Positions 36,901 to 56,685 of a stretch of 64,000 bases of DNA are shown piece after piece (positions within the stretch are counted from its first letter, which is position 1; each line of letters begins with the position of its first letter). Where the stretch lies: contig NC_088105.1 in the NCBI RefSeq assembly GCF_036370855.1, forward strand, positions 11,413,619 to 11,477,618. Direction: 5' to 3'. Position numbers and translations under genes: made by a program. The notes under the pieces were generated by a model. It was not told the DNA's origin, did no database searches, and saw only the letters and a program-made list of their open reading frames with translations. The DNA comes from Dromaius novaehollandiae. Lineage: Eukaryota; Chordata; Aves; Casuariiformes; Dromaiidae.

Positions 36901-39900
36901 GAAAGAACACTCATTTAGGATCTCTTGAAACAAGAAACACCTGTTAGAAAATCAGTGCATGCAGAGAAAATAACATCCAAATATGCACATGCTGATGAGG
37001 CAGCATACACACTTTACTTCAAAAGGTTGGGTTGACTGTCTGTGTTGGGAGAAATCTTTGCAAACTGGCCAGAATTCACACTTTGCCTGACGCCCTGGAA
37101 TGCGGACCTGGAGGAGCTCCAGGAGCAGGACAGACTGCTCGAAATAGTCAATATCGTCCTGCTTCTGCACTGCCGCCTCCTTCAGAGCTAATGCAGAGAA
37201 GGCTGTTGGTATTAAAAAGCATTCTCTCAATGATTATTGTATACATCATTCTTGTGGTGAGAAATATAGTTGTTCTACGAAAGGAAAAAATGTGTTTGGT
37301 TTATGCTCTGCTTAAAGCAAAGAGTTCATCTTATTGCAGTAACTGCCTTACAGCAGAGTGGTAGTCATCCATCTTTTAATCAAGTGTTGACTGCGTTCTG
37401 GGGAGTGATCTGCTGTATTTGCAGTTAACTTATATTTATTTAAAAGCCAAAACACCGACTAAGACTTTGTCCAGCTGATCACTTATAAATCACTGTGAAA
37501 CACCTTGTCTCTTACCATGGTAAAACGGTTGCTGAGGGAAGCCTACTTAAACTTTGGATGAGTGGGTGATCTGGGGTGGAGGCCTGTGTGAGAGGTGTAC
37601 TTAGTCTCCTTGGTGTAGTGTATGTAGAGGTGGGCTGGGGAAGGCAGCATGGTTTTTCCAGCCTTCCATGTGGTCTTGTCTGCTCTGATGCTCCATTGGA
37701 GATGCTCACTTGTTTCTTCTACACTAGGACTCTGTTACTGTCCCCAGTTGTGATCCAGCACTTTCTTTTCCAGATTTGATGGCCGAGTGGTGGCAAAGCT
37801 TCCCTTTATCCCCCTATCATACATTCAGGGTTTATCCCACCGCAACCTTCTGGGTGAGGATTATACCGACTGCTCCTTCATCTTCCTCTACATTCTCTGC
37901 ACAATGTCTATCAGACAGGTGAGTACACAGAGTCTCCTGCATGCCTGGCTCAGGGAAGGCCTATCTCCACCATCCATAAAGAAGAGTCAGTTACTGCTGA
38001 CCAGTTTTGCATGTATAACCTTTCATCTGCTTGTGATTTTCATGCATGCCTTTATTCCTAGGCTTCATATTTAAAGCAATTGTGGGTTGGGATCTTACAA
38101 ACAGCCACTACCCTGAAATGTGTGGGAGACTTGACTAGAGGCATAAAGACTGCTCCTGAGTGCTAGGACAGAGTTGGAAGAAACAGCTTCCTTCCTTGTG
38201 TCAGTCTCTGACAAAGGTGTGGATTGCCATGGTTAGCCTTCAGCAAAAGACAAGTCGTCTCCATCAGAAGGCAATATAAGTAGTACTTTTTCCCAATTAT
38301 GACAACTACGGTAGCTTGAGAAGAGAGAAATTTTGCATCTTTGGGGGAATCTTCCTCATTGTAAAGGCTCAGTCAGTCCATAAATCTGTTAGAGAAGTGG
38401 GGAAAGAGTTAAACTTGTTCTTTTGCTTTTGTCCTTCCTGTTTTTGCTGACAGACTGACTTTTCAGTCTTAAGAACTTTACCTTTGAGTAGAATCTCTCT
38501 CAGTATGAGGAATGTAACTCAAAGGGGGCCTGGTGTGATAACCCAAGAGTAGGCCACCTGTAGCTGCCCAACAAATCTGGTTAGTCCCATCTTTTGCAAA
38601 AAGAAGCATCAGCCAGGGTAAGGGGAAAGTGCATGGTCAGGTGTAGACTGTTACCCAGCTGGATGACACCCACGTGTTTAGTAGCAGTGATGCACTGAGG
38701 TGAGGATTTAACTGACGAAATGGCTGGTAAGGACAAGTGGGCATTCTCAGTGCAACCAGAAGTTCTTGTTTGCCATGTTCCCCCAGGGAGTGCTGGGGAG
38801 AAGTTAATAGACTCTGGGGGTTGGATGAATGCTGGTGCAATTAGCTGCAAATTATCTGCTCCTCTATATTTATATTTCCCTTTTCTTTGATTCACTTCCT
38901 GAATTCTTGCTGCTTTTCTCCTTGACCGACTTGTTGCTTTTCCTCAGGGGGTGCCGAGGGACCTAAAGGCTTAAAGCAGATCAGCAAAGGGAAGTGACAT
39001 GTTATGCCAGCTGCTGTCAGAAGTTTGGATGAGCTTGATGAAGCAGCTTAATAATAGAAAGTTGGTTCCTTTAGTCATAAAGTGCATGCTAATGAATCAA
39101 ATTCTCCATAATTCTCCACAACGGGTGCTTATGTTGAAATGCATCTGTGTCTAGTCCTGTGCAAAAGCAGATAATGAATCATAAAATAGGTTGAAAGGGA
39201 TATCTGGAGGTCTTCTGGTCCACCACCCCCTGCTCAAAGCAGGGCCAGCTTCAGAGAGGCAAAGACCAGGGGCTTCCTCATTGTGGTCTCTCCAAGACAG
39301 ATCTTGTTTCACTTTCCAGTAACTGGAAAAATGAATGCTGTTTTGAAAGAAATGAGACACTTTCAGCTTCTTGGATCACCTCCCTGACTTCCTGGGATGC
39401 TGAGGTCTGATGCTGTTCCTTCAGGCAATCTTGCATGGTTCTGCTCTATGTTACTCACCTGTTATGTGGAAACTCCCTTCTTTCCAGTGCTACAGGTTAT
39501 TATATGAAACCAAACAGCACTGTCTACAGGATTTTTTTGTACTGGTTGGATTGATTGGGGAGCTCCATTGCTAAAAAATCCCCTGTGGATTTTTTTTGTC
39601 CAAAAATACAATTCCTGTGGTTAATTCTAGTCCTGGGCATTTCCTGCTCTTGCCTCTTGTGAAATGAGTAGAGAGCTTGAACTGAGTGGTGGGGCACTCT
39701 GGTTTTGGAGAAACACTGAGCTTTTTGAAGGGGAATGGGCTTTCAAGAGAAATTCTGGCAAAAAATTGTCCTCATGCAGAAGAGTTCCTGCTAATGGCCC
39801 ATGGCAGGGGGAGAGGGGAAGCACAGAGGGGTGGGGAGAGCAGGTGGTTTACTTTATTTCTTTGGAGAAGGATGTTTGCTTTGAGTACTTGCAGATTGCA

Positions 39901-42900
39901 CCCTTAGTGGTGCTCCTTTATGTATATGATTGCAGTTCATTATACCTGTGCTTCTCCAGCTAGCTGCTAGACAGCTCCAAGTTGTTATCCTTGCCTTGTG
40001 GAGTGAAGGGCAGAGACCAGCTACGTTAGTTTGTGCAAGAGCTAGGAACAGAAGCTGTGACTGCTGGCATCCTGCTTCTGGCTTTATTACTGGTTTGAAG
40101 GAACTTTGCATGATAGCAGCATTGGGAAAAGGACTTTGAAGTGGTGTGAGAGGCCAGGGGAGAGGGGAAGAAAGTAACTACAGGCTTAAAACGGTGCCAA
40201 AGATTAGCTTTCAGTGCTGTGACCATAGAGGTGAAAGCCTTATGACCCACTGAGTTCCACTGTGTGTAAAAGGGGAAATCTTGCTAAGTCAGCTTCAAAA
40301 GAGCTGTTGGCCCAAGGGAGAAGAACTTATGTGGGACTGAGTGTCTGGTTTGATGCTGTTGACAGGAGAGGAAGGAACAGAGGTGTACCAGAAGCCAGGG
40401 AACAGGTTTGCAAACAAGCTAAAGAGACCATACAACCCTCAACCTTTTCTTAGGAACCTGGAGCTGCCCATGAAGGGATTGAAGGCAGGGAACAGACATC
40501 TCTGTGGAGCTTAGAAGTAGAGGAACTCCTGTGTGTGTGAAAGACCAGGGATCCTGAGGGAGATGCAGGGGACTATGTGAGGATGGGGAGAAACGAGCTG
40601 GCTGGTAATTAAACTCCCATTAATGGGATGGGCAGTAGCAGCATCAGGCAGCCTCTTCATGCAGTCCTCAGGCACGTGGGGGTAATAAACTCTTCAAACA
40701 CTGACTGGAAAGCTTGTTGCCTGTGACCTGGCCAGCATCTCCTGAAATAGTCAAATTGCAGTGAGTAACTTCCTTTGCGCTGTTCCCAGCTCTCCCTGGC
40801 ACGTAAATCCTGTCCCCTAGTTCCTCCTGCCTTCCTGTTTGGAGAGAGGAGGGTTGCTGGGAGAGGCCTTCCACAGGTCCTTGAGCTGTTGGGTTTCAGC
40901 TGGGAAAGTCTGTTGCTGGGTGTGAGGCACAGTGTCAGGGTTACATCCTCTGCCTCCACTCCTGTTACTGTGCTCCCAGCCTTCACCTGTGCTGTTTGTG
41001 GAGAGGAATATGCTGTTGTTCCTCAGGCATTTGCCGGTCTCCACTTCCTTTTCACACAAGCCTGAACTGTAGATTAGGTCTCTTCTCCTCTCTGAAACGT
41101 GCTTCCAGTGGGAAAAGAAGCCAGTAATTATCCTTACTGCCAGGAGTGCACTTTCCCACACAGCCTGATGTTGGAGCAGGGAACCACTCACTGCCTTGTC
41201 TCTGAGGCCCCTTTCGAGTTTGAAGACAAGCAGAAGCAGCTCCCATCCTGCCTGTGATCATGTGTGAAGAGGGTTCAGAAGAGCTTGGATAAGCAATTTG
41301 TATGCTTAGGGTTTGTCACCTTCCCTCCCTGCTCCTGAAGGTGATGGTCCTGTTTGCATTGGAAGCAGATGCTGCAAGGCATCCCAGCGCAATGCGGAGC
41401 ACAGCAGACAGAGCAGGCTTCTACGGGACCTTGCCCCAGCCCTGGTGTTCCCAGCTGCATGCACAATGAGATTGCTGTCCAGCAAAACTGGCTTTGCTGC
41501 TAGTACATGAGGCTCGCTGCCCTCCCTAGCAGAGAGGGGACTGCTGTGGAAGGGTAATGCTGGCTAGGATGGCTGTAGAATTGAACCCACTTGAATCCAA
41601 GTGGGCTGTCATCTCTCTTCCTGGTAGAGTAGGATTTAGCACTACGGTTTGCCTTTGGTCTGGTACTTACAGGACTGGGGAGGAGGCAGTGCATGCTCCT
41701 TGTTCCCACTGATGCTCTACTAGGATCTCTACTCTGCTCTAGCTTTGTACTGGCTCATATGTGGTAGGATCCAAGTCCTGCCTTCTTCTAACTCTGCAGC
41801 ACCCTCTGGTGTTGCTGAATCCATGCATGAGCCACTCATTTTCTCTGTTCAGTCCTTTTCTTGACTAAGCTCTGAGAAGGGGAAACCACATGAGGGAGTC
41901 TCCCACAGTAAAATGCTCTCCTGTATATGTTCAGTTACCACTACTAGTGGTTGACTTATGCAGGACACAGATTTAATTGTACTGTGGGCAAAGATGCTCA
42001 AGGTGGTTTTGCAGGGTCCAGTATTGGTCTGTCTGGGCTTAAAGTGCAGTACCACACTAACGTGGCTAGACTTTTTCCACAGCCAGCTCAGGGCTGCAAA
42101 CAGTTGAGCTGTATTTGTGTGGTGCAGCACCTGAGTTGAGTCTGACTCCTTCCAGGCAAGCCTTAGATGCATCTTCCCCGCATGCCTGGGACTGATGAGG
42201 CACAGCATGATGCTGCTGCTCAGAAGAGCTGATGGCTGGAGCCTTCGAGGTGGGTTAAGGCTCGGATACCCAGAGCTCTGGGGAACACGATCCGTGAAAC
42301 TGCTCCACAGCCAGATGGGCTTGCACTGAGCTAATGCTGCTAAAGATGTTCATGTGAACCCACACAAATGACTGCACGGCACTCCCTGTGGTATCTCCCG
42401 GTGCTGTGTTGTCTAGGCATTCCTGGAGAATAGTGTACCTGAGGCGCTTTGGCCCCAGGTGATGAATTGCTCCGTATGTAGTTTGCATTGTTATGAATCC
42501 AAGACGCTCACTGTTCAGGCATCCCACAAGTCCCTGCTGCATGTATTTTATATGCTGTAGGAAACATCAGCTATATTTAAAGGCTGTCTGGTACACGATA
42601 GTGTTGTATCCCATTATTTATCATTTGTTTGTTTTGAGCAGATACTGTGAAACTGTCATTCCTATTCAGTGTTCCCCTCTTTTTTCCCGTTTATGTGGGG
42701 CCTAAAACTTTCCTTTCCATAGCTTCCACCCAAAATGATTCCTGATTTTTAGCTTAGCTAAAACTCTTGCCTGCCTTTATGTTTATTCCCCTTCTGTGTT
42801 CAAAAAGTTAAGGAACTATATGACTTTAACTAGCTGACCTGTCCTGCCAGTTGTTTTAGAGAAGTCATTCAGGTTTGAAGAGAACCCCTCCCCTTCTTCT

Positions 42901-44104
42901 GTTGTCCTTTGGGCAGCCAGGGCTAGGCTGACGATATGAGCGAGAGAGAGAGACAGTCATTTTCTTCCTTTGCATCAGATTTCCCTCTTGCCAGCACTGC
43001 ATAAGCAGCATTACAGCTCTAGTTATTTACAGTGAAGAATGCAAATTAAAGAACAGGTAGCTCTTTTGTAGTTACACTGTTGCAAATTTTATAAGGAGTT
43101 TCACGAAAATCCGAAAAGCTTTGAATTTTTAAATATTCTGTCCTGAGATTTATAGCTAATTCCCTAACTCTTCTACTTCATTTTTTTGTCACTGTGTACT
43201 GAAACACCCTGCTCAGATGCAGTTTTTTTAACAAATGACAATGCAGAGGAGGTAATTTCAATAGTCAATTTTTTGGTTTTGCTACATATGTATTGTTATA
43301 CTGCAATCCAGTATTCCTGTCTGTATCATTAGCATTTGTTAATTCTGTGTCTAAATTTCTGGCTTCAATTTGGCACTTTCTCTGACCCAATTTCAGACTG
43401 CATTATGTGAGAGCCTTCCTTGCTGGTTTCAGAACCTCAAACTCTAATGGCTGTTGTTGATGGTGGTTTCTGGAACTTGTGGAAACTGAAAGCTGCTTTG
43501 TTTCAGCCCACAAAAAGATGTTGGGAGCCTGCTCCTGTGTGTGGTGTGTGCGTTGCAGCTAAATTGCAAGGATAACTATTGTAGGCTGATTCAAACCAAC
43601 CCATGTGCAAAGACTAGTCTGTAACTGTGTATGTGCTAACCGACTACCTTTTGTGTAGCTGGAGGTGGAAAAGAGCCAGATTACTGTCCTCAGTTGAAAT
43701 GCTAATTTAGCTGCAAGAAGGTCTTTTGGAAGGGGGGGGAGGGCTGGAGGAGATGGGCCCAGCTTTAATTGTAGCCATTGTAGATGGTCGTTTGGCTCTG
43801 TGCTGTTTTTTTTGCTTTTCCTTGTATGGAAAGAGAGATCTGTTGTATATTAGGCAGACTGGTAAGGCTCAGTGGGTGAGAACTTGAATCTGTTGAAATT
43901 AGTGGGAAGAATTGCATTTTTAAGCTGAGCAGGGATTTCTTCGTCTTTTGTAGCTCCTTTGTCGTGGCATGACACTGTCCTGTTCTTCTGTTCTTGTTTT
44001 TGCAGAACATCCAGAAGATGCTTGGCCTTGCTCCTTCCCGGGCTGCCACTAAGCAAGCAGGGGGCTTCCTTGGCCCGCCACCTCAGGCAGGGAAGTTCTC
44101 CTAA
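24554..44104 (+). CDS. TMCO1: TMCO1, ER calcium-leak and multipass-translocon protein, seven coding exons
   Basis: TMCO1 is an ER membrane protein of the Oxa1 superfamily. It is known as a calcium-load-activated channel and as part of the translocon that inserts multipass proteins. The rebuilt protein has 188 residues, equal to the standard human form. It has an N-terminal membrane segment (about 9-31), a charged coiled coil (about 32-89, with KKKETITESAGRQQKKK), a second hydrophobic segment (about 91-108), a conserved loop (LSYIQGLSHRNLLG), a third membrane segment (about 139-153), and a cytosolic tail ending in GKFS. Differences from human are few and conservative. The ATG has A at -3, and the next in-frame ATG is three codons later. 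A poly(A) signal lies about 230 nt after the stop. Confidence 0.98.
25060..25775 (+). mobile_element. Decayed CR1 LINE fragments in TMCO1 intron 1
   Basis: A tagtctagaaggaaaaagg block near 25070 and a gatgcgataacagt block near 25097 start the copy. A diagnostic ttctaagaacaggttgg block follows near 25303, and an ending tctcttcaggtctcttctagcc lies near 25738-25762. Together they read as one eroded CR1 3' part in sense orientation, interrupted by unrelated or unrecognisable sequence. It is old. Confidence 0.55.
26204..26281 (+). CDS. TMCO1: TMCO1 coding exon 2
   Basis: It encodes G24 ITWVLVYRTDKYKRLKAEV through K49 plus one base. The acceptor is tttgtttcag and the donor gtgagt. Confidence 0.97.
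26560..26601. repeat. 21-bp tandem duplication
   Basis: Two adjacent copies of a tggaggacaggagggag unit in TMCO1 intron 2. Just downstream, at about 26647-26673, is a short (TA)n tract. Confidence 0.8.
27757..27772 (+). repeat. Poly(G) run, 16 bases
   Basis: Uninterrupted G16 in TMCO1 intron 2, reading as G on the transcript. Confidence 0.95.
28801..28900 (-). mobile_element. CR1 LINE 3' fragment, reverse orientation
   Basis: The blocks ctggagatcatctggtctaac, agggtcagctagagcag and attgcccaggat are the reverse complement of a typical CR1 3' end. About 100 bp survive. A (TAC)n-like tract follows at about 28940-28965. Confidence 0.75.
29208..29249 (+). other. TMCO1: Candidate cryptic or poison exon in TMCO1 intron 2
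   Basis: A pyrimidine-rich acceptor (tgtctttcactttttag) and a consensus donor (cag|gtgagc) lie 42 nt apart between exons 2 and 3. Joined to exon 2, the first codon would be TAA, so inclusion would end the protein after about 49 residues. Expression is unproven; it may be a decoy pair. Confidence 0.3.
29934..29993 (+). CDS. TMCO1: TMCO1 coding exon 3
   Basis: A 60-nt exon encoding the coiled-coil stretch LEKKKETITESAGRQQKKKI plus one base. The acceptor is aactttgcag and the donor gtaaga. Confidence 0.97.
30000..33500. other. TMCO1 intron 3, nothing recognised
   Basis: AT-rich intronic sequence without recognisable genes, RNAs or repeats. Short A runs occur near 31492-31503 and 31926-31937. 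Confidence 0.5.
33555..33601 (+). CDS. TMCO1: TMCO1 coding exon 4
   Basis: A 47-nt exon encoding ERQEEKLKNNNRDLSM (residues 70-85), ending in phase 0. The acceptor is gctttccag and the donor gtaaga. Confidence 0.97.
34242..34309 (+). CDS. TMCO1: TMCO1 coding exon 5
   Basis: It encodes VRMKSMFAIGFCFTALMGMF through S107 plus two bases, covering the second hydrophobic segment. The acceptor is tttgcttgcag and the donor gtaagt. Confidence 0.97.
34310..37773. other. TMCO1 intron 5, nothing recognised
   Basis: Intronic sequence with no recognisable gene or transposon. Short open frames on both strands lack any family resemblance. Confidence 0.5.
37774..37918 (+). CDS. TMCO1: TMCO1 coding exon 6
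   Basis: It encodes FDGRVVAKLPFIPLSYIQG through MSIRQ (to residue 156), covering the conserved loop and the third membrane segment. The acceptor is ttcttttccag and the donor gtgagt. Confidence 0.98.
37919..44005. other. TMCO1 intron 6, one CR1 fragment only
   Basis: The longest intron of TMCO1, about 6.1 kb. Apart from the CR1 remnant near 39.2 kb I recognise nothing in it. Confidence 0.5.
39175..39256 (-). mobile_element. CR1 LINE 3' fragment, reverse orientation
   Basis: The blocks aatcataaaataggttgaaag, tatctggaggtcttctggtcca and ctgctcaaagcagggccagctt match the reverse complement of a CR1 3' end. About 80 bp survive. Confidence 0.75.
44006..44104 (+). CDS. TMCO1: TMCO1 coding exon 7 and stop
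   Basis: It encodes NIQKMLGLAPSRAATKQ through GKFS and a TAA stop. The acceptor is gtttttgcag. Confidence 0.98.
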   Translation, partial: NIQKMLGLAPSRAATKQAGGFLGPPPQAGKFS

Positions 44105-44334
44105 AGCACGGTCACAGCCTCCAGCACAGGTCTGACAGCTGCACCAGACTGCCTTCAGGGATAACAAGATTGGATTCTACATCAGGCTTCCCATGCGTTC
44201 GGAAACAGCCTTTGGAGTATTGGCCACAGTCTTGGAAATGTCTTGCATATGGAGTACTCTACCAGCAGCTGTTTGCTCATCCACACAAAGTTCTCAGAAG
44301 ATAACTTGACCTTTTGTTTCTGATGTATCTGAGA

Positions 44335-44340
44335 AATAAA
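44335..44340 (+). terminator. TMCO1: TMCO1 polyadenylation signal AATAAA
   Basis: A canonical hexamer 231 nt after the stop, followed by T/GT-rich sequence. It implies a short 3' UTR. Confidence 0.8.
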
Positions 44341-44359
44341 TGGTATGGGCATGTTGATT

Positions 44360-46940
44360 TAGATGTCTCTTAATTGTGCTATAGGACCAGTAGAACTATC
44401 TTCACTTAAGAGTGCAGTTGATTTAGGCTATGGCATGGAAGTCAACTCAGAGAGCAAGAATGAGAACTGCAAAGTAGACAATTTGGAAATTCAGAACAAT
44501 CATACTGTGACTTGTCTCTCATGTCTTACTTGCACTGGCTAGAGCCCTTTGTAGTATGGAGCTGAGCAAGTAGGTGTGTTTATTTCTTTTATAAAACTTG
44601 CAGTGTTGAGGATGAGGCTTTTTGTTGGCCTGGGTGACTAGAGGTGTGGGAACCAGTCCACTGTGCATCGCTGCCCTGGGAAGTTGTGAGGTTCTGGATG
44701 TACTGTCACCCTGTGTCTTTCTGGCAGAGTATATCCTCACAGAGGTTTCTGTGGCATTACACTGCTTCCATTTAAGTTGCTTGCTTAGGCAGAATCTGCG
44801 TGGTTACAGTCATAACTTGAAACACACTTGGCCTTCAAACTTAACTTCAGCAGACTGTTAAATTATGTCAGTGCTATCCAGTGCTATCCAACAAACCCTT
44901 TACTGCCTGAGGGTTATGACAACAGCATCTGTTTGTGCCACTTACTATACTGCTAGGCAGGCTGATGATCCATATGCATCTTAAAGGCCTCCAGCTTCCT
45001 TCTTAGGCATACTAAGGTATTGCTAGGAAGCTCCTTGTGCTGTCTTCTACTTGGTAAAATAATTATCTGGTTCAGGTTTGTTGGACAGAGCCTTCTCCCC
45101 TTGTTTGAAAGGGGAGAATAAATCTTGCTGCCACGCTGAAGTTATGCTGACAGTAGTTCCACTGAAGCACGCAATGACTGTAGGGACAGTTGCTTCTTTG
45201 CTTTTATGACCAGAAGTTTGTAATATGGTACCTCTTTCTAGGAGTTTTTAACTAGATGTGTGGCAAGGGAATAAATCTGAACAATCTTATGGCAGTGTAG
45301 CGCATGTGCATTACTGTCCCAAATACTAAATATTGGGATAATTCTCAGGAATAAGCATGGGGTACTTTGACATGTCTACTTAAAGATTATAAATCATTTA
45401 TGGGTGCTGGACCTTGAGGCAGCATTGTACCCTTCAAAACCAAGTGTTTGACAGGTTAAGGAATGTGTGTGTTGTATCCTGATGCTACCCAGCGTGAGAA
45501 TGCTGGGCTCTAAGGCTGCATTTTTGACCTTCCGTCTCATCTGGTGTAGCTACACTTCCACAAGGAGCAACCCTAGTTGTGTAATTCCCATTTGCCTTAT
45601 GTAGGCTCTGCTGGTTCAAAGAGCTGATCCCATGGCAAGGCTAGCTAGCCAGAAACACCCCAACCTCTGTTCTTCATGGATCAGCTTTGTTGAATTAGTT
45701 TATTCTGCAGCATATGGTTGTCAGATCCAACAGGATGGGTGGGGAACTAACAGGGAAATCTGATTAAGAGTAATGTCAAACTGCACCTTAATGAATTGGG
45801 AAATGTGTAGTACAGTAAACTTGCCTGATAGTGTTGCACAGACTCTGCCCTCAGCAAGTCTGTTGCGTATTCTGAAATGCATGTATTGCATCACACCGCA
45901 CTTATCCCTTGGGGAGGGAAGCCTTTGCATGTCCAAAGGTTATCTGAAAATTATCAATCTGTTGCTAGATTCTGCTTGCTTTCTCTTGTCACCTCCAGGT
46001 TTGATATAATCATTCCCTGGTGGTGGTTAATCATTATAACAAACTGAGAAGAACAGTTTTCCTAACCTAGGCCACTAAAGGTTTGAATTCTAAGAATAGA
46101 CAAAGTCCTATGAAAAACAACTTATGAGTACGTGAAGACTCTAGTTTGGGGGAAGATGAGATGTCCTCAGTTCTGTTTCATGGATAACTTTAAAAAAAAA
46201 AAAAAAAATTGTGTGTGCATATCAAGGTAAAAAACTGCAGTCACCTCTCTGAAGAGGTTTGACTTGCTGGCCAGTGATGCAAGGGGTGTTGCTGCTCTTT
46301 CACTGCACACAGTGCTCTGTTGATCATCTTGCACTCAGCTTCAGACCTGTTCATTTGCACTTTTTTTAAAACTTTTTGTAAATTGCAGTGTAGTCTGGGA
46401 TCCTGTCCCTGGTAGTAGCTATTAAAAGGTATTACACAGGAATGTTTTAGAAACTGCATAGTAGGTGGTTGTGAAATCTGCCTGTGCTGGGAAGGTGGTT
46501 TTCAGAGCTGCTCTGTTGGTGTGGCTGGGATAGATGGAGCTGCATTGTGGATGGGCAAGGGTGCGAAGGTGGTGTAGCCAAACAGAGGTAAAATCACTGT
46601 CATTTGCTTGCAGCAAATGGCACCCAAGGCAGTGGTGATGGCCAGGGCAGAGGGGGACTAAGACCTTTTAAGTCTCTAGTAAATCTTCCTTAGGTGAGTG
46701 GTTTGTGCCCTGAAGCAGGAAGGCAGGTGTCTGTTCATATCATGCTGTTCTGCTGTCTTATGTAACAGCAGGTACTTTGTTGTTCATGTAAAAAATAATG
46801 TAATACATTGGTGCTGGGGTGTTTGCTTTCCTGCTGCAGCAGGTCCCGTACTGAGTCGTTTGGGGCAAAGAGCTGCGTACGGCCTGCGCTCGTGTTTCCA
46901 TGATGTGCAGACAGTTCCTCTTGGACTGCTGGCAACTTCA
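44360..46940. other. TMCO1-ALDH9A1 intergenic region
   Basis: No gene or known transposon was recognised. An A17 run lies at 46192-46208. The spacing of about 2.6 kb from the TMCO1 poly(A) signal to the ALDH9A1 CpG island fits two separate transcription units in tandem. Confidence 0.5.
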
Positions 46941-46949
46941 GCACTACCG

Positions 46950-47370
46950 GTGGGTGCTGGGAGGGCCGCGTCCTTGCGGCGCCCACGTTATTTGCCAGCA
47001 GCACAAGAGGCCTGCAGGGCCTCACTTCCACACTGCGCCGGGACCGGGCGCTGCCCCCCTCCGCCCCGGGAGCAGCAGCTCGGGGGCGGCGCCGGAGCCT
47101 GCGCCAAGATGGCTGCCGCCGCGCCGCCTCCCCCTGCCGTGGGGGGCGGGGCCCGCCGCGAGGTAAGAGCGGCGCGGCCCGGCAGTGCGCATGCGCGGCG
47201 CCCGGCGGAGCGGTGAGCGCGCGGCGCGGCCTCTGCTGGCCGGCGGCGTCTGCCCCGCCGCGGGGCTGGGGGCGCCCGGGGCTCCCGGCTGGGGGGTGCG
47301 GCAGGGCCCGGGTGGGGGGAGTCTCCTGCAGGGCTGCGGGGCCGCCTCGGGAGGCTGGGGCCCCCGTTCG
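46950..47370 (+). promoter_or_regulatory. ALDH9A1: Probable ALDH9A1 CpG-island promoter with YY1 motif
   Basis: A GC- and CpG-dense block follows AT-richer intergenic DNA. It contains CCAAGATGGCTGCCGCC at about 47104-47120, a close match to the YY1 element that often sits just downstream of TATA-less start sites. A consensus donor (GAG|gtaaga) follows 42 nt later. The first coding exon lies about 0.9 kb downstream, so a spliced 5' UTR is plausible. Confidence 0.6.
47109..47162 (+). other. ALDH9A1: Candidate ALDH9A1 first exon segment carrying a uORF
   Basis: From the ATG in the YY1 motif, 18 codons (MAAAAPPPPAVGGGARRE) run to a gtaaga donor. Splicing to the acceptor cccccacag at 48045 would add four codons (RCPG) and a TGA that overlaps the ALDH9A1 start codon. 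The upstream edge of the exon is unknown. The splice is inferred from signals only. Confidence 0.35.
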
Positions 47371-47815
47371 GGTTATTGAGTGCTCCTGTGGGGGTCTCCC
47401 TTCGGGTTATTGCATGTTCTCGAGGGGCTGTGGGGTCCCCCTGTGGGGCTGTGGGGTTCCCCTTCAGGTTATTGCATGCCTATGTGGGGCTGTGGGTCTC
47501 CCTTCGGGTTATTGCATGCTCTTGTGGGGCTGTGGGGTCCTCTTCGGGTTATTGCATGCCCATGTGGGGCTGTGGAGTCCCCCTGTGGGGCTGAGTTCCC
47601 TTTCAGGTTATTGCATGCCCATGTGGGGCTGTGGGTCTCCCTTCAGGCTATTGCATGCTCTTGCGGGGCCGTGGGGTCTCCCTGTGGGGCTGTGGAGTTC
47701 CCCTTCAGGTTGCTGCATGCTCCTGTGGGGCTGCGGGGTCCCCTTCGGGTTATTGCATGCTCTCGTGGGGCTGTGGTTTCCCCTTTGGGTTATTGCATGC
47801 CCCTAGTGTGGGGTT
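47367..47815 (+). repeat. Promoter-proximal minisatellite, about 10 units
   Basis: Ten degenerate units share TTC(G/A)GGTTATTGCATGC followed by TGTGGGGCTGTGGGGT-type sequence. Unit starts fall near 47367, 47401, 47462, 47502, 47539, 47603, 47642, 47703, 47744 and 47783. Lengths are thus mainly about 40 or about 61-64 bp, the longer ones having an extra 21-bp ctgtggggctgtgg block. All frames stay open through the array, so the long ORFs here are artefacts. The plus strand is rich in GGGG runs. Confidence 0.9.
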
Positions 47816-47919
47816 AGGGGGTAGCCCTCTGCGGGGCTGCAGAGTCCCCCGTCTCACGGGGCTGTAGGGACCTCCTGTGAGGCTGCGAGGTCCCCTCTGC
47901 GTTGGGCTCTGGGGTTGTT

Positions 47920-47932
47920 CCCCCCCCCCCCC
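47920..47932 (+). repeat. Poly(C) run, 13 bases
   Basis: Uninterrupted C13 between the minisatellite and the first coding exon of ALDH9A1. Confidence 0.95.
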
Positions 47933-48059
47933 GGGTGTGTGGGATCCTTGCTGTGAGGCTATAAAGCCCCCTCCCATGGGGTTGTGGGGCTCCCCTGGCT
48001 GGGGGCTCCCTGTCCCCGTGCTGAGCCCTGTGCCTCCCCCCACAGCGCTGCCCCGGTTG

Positions 48060-56343
<8,284 letters not shown>

Positions 56344-56417
56344 TGGCTCTAGGGCCTCTCAAGGGAGCATCAGTCAGTTCTTGCCTGTCAGCCGGAGATG
56401 TGGATCATTTACACAGC

Positions 56418-56423
56418 AATAAA
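56418..56423 (+). terminator. ALDH9A1: ALDH9A1 polyadenylation signal AATAAA
   Basis: A canonical hexamer 75 nt after the stop. Further plus-strand AATAAA hexamers at 57186-57191 and 57440-57445 could be distal sites; the second would lie within the MGST3 3' end region. Confidence 0.75.
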
Positions 56424-56669
56424 GAAGTGCTCTAAAGTTGTAAGTGCCTCGGGGGAAAGGAGGGGCAGAGCTGGAGTGGGGTTTTGCCACCCTGATCCTG
56501 CAAGGAGGAATGTGCACATGGGGCTCAGTCTGTGGTTCTGCTCTGTCATCTCTGGAGGTGGGAACCTCAAACTAGGAGGCAGCAATGGGGTTTTCATCAG
56601 TAGCATGTGCTGCTAGTGAAGCATTATCACAGGCTTTTCAGGGGCAGAGACCCAGCCCAGGCTGCTGCT

Positions 56670-56685
56670 CCCCCCCCCCCCCCCC
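56670..56685 (+). repeat. Poly(C) run, 16 bases
   Basis: Uninterrupted C16 about 250 bp past the proximal ALDH9A1 poly(A) signal. Confidence 0.95.

Noticed and set aside
47213-47817. Repetitive proteins of up to 197 residues in several frames
   Set aside because: They are translations of the minisatellite, which is open in all three forward frames. Repeat composition explains them.
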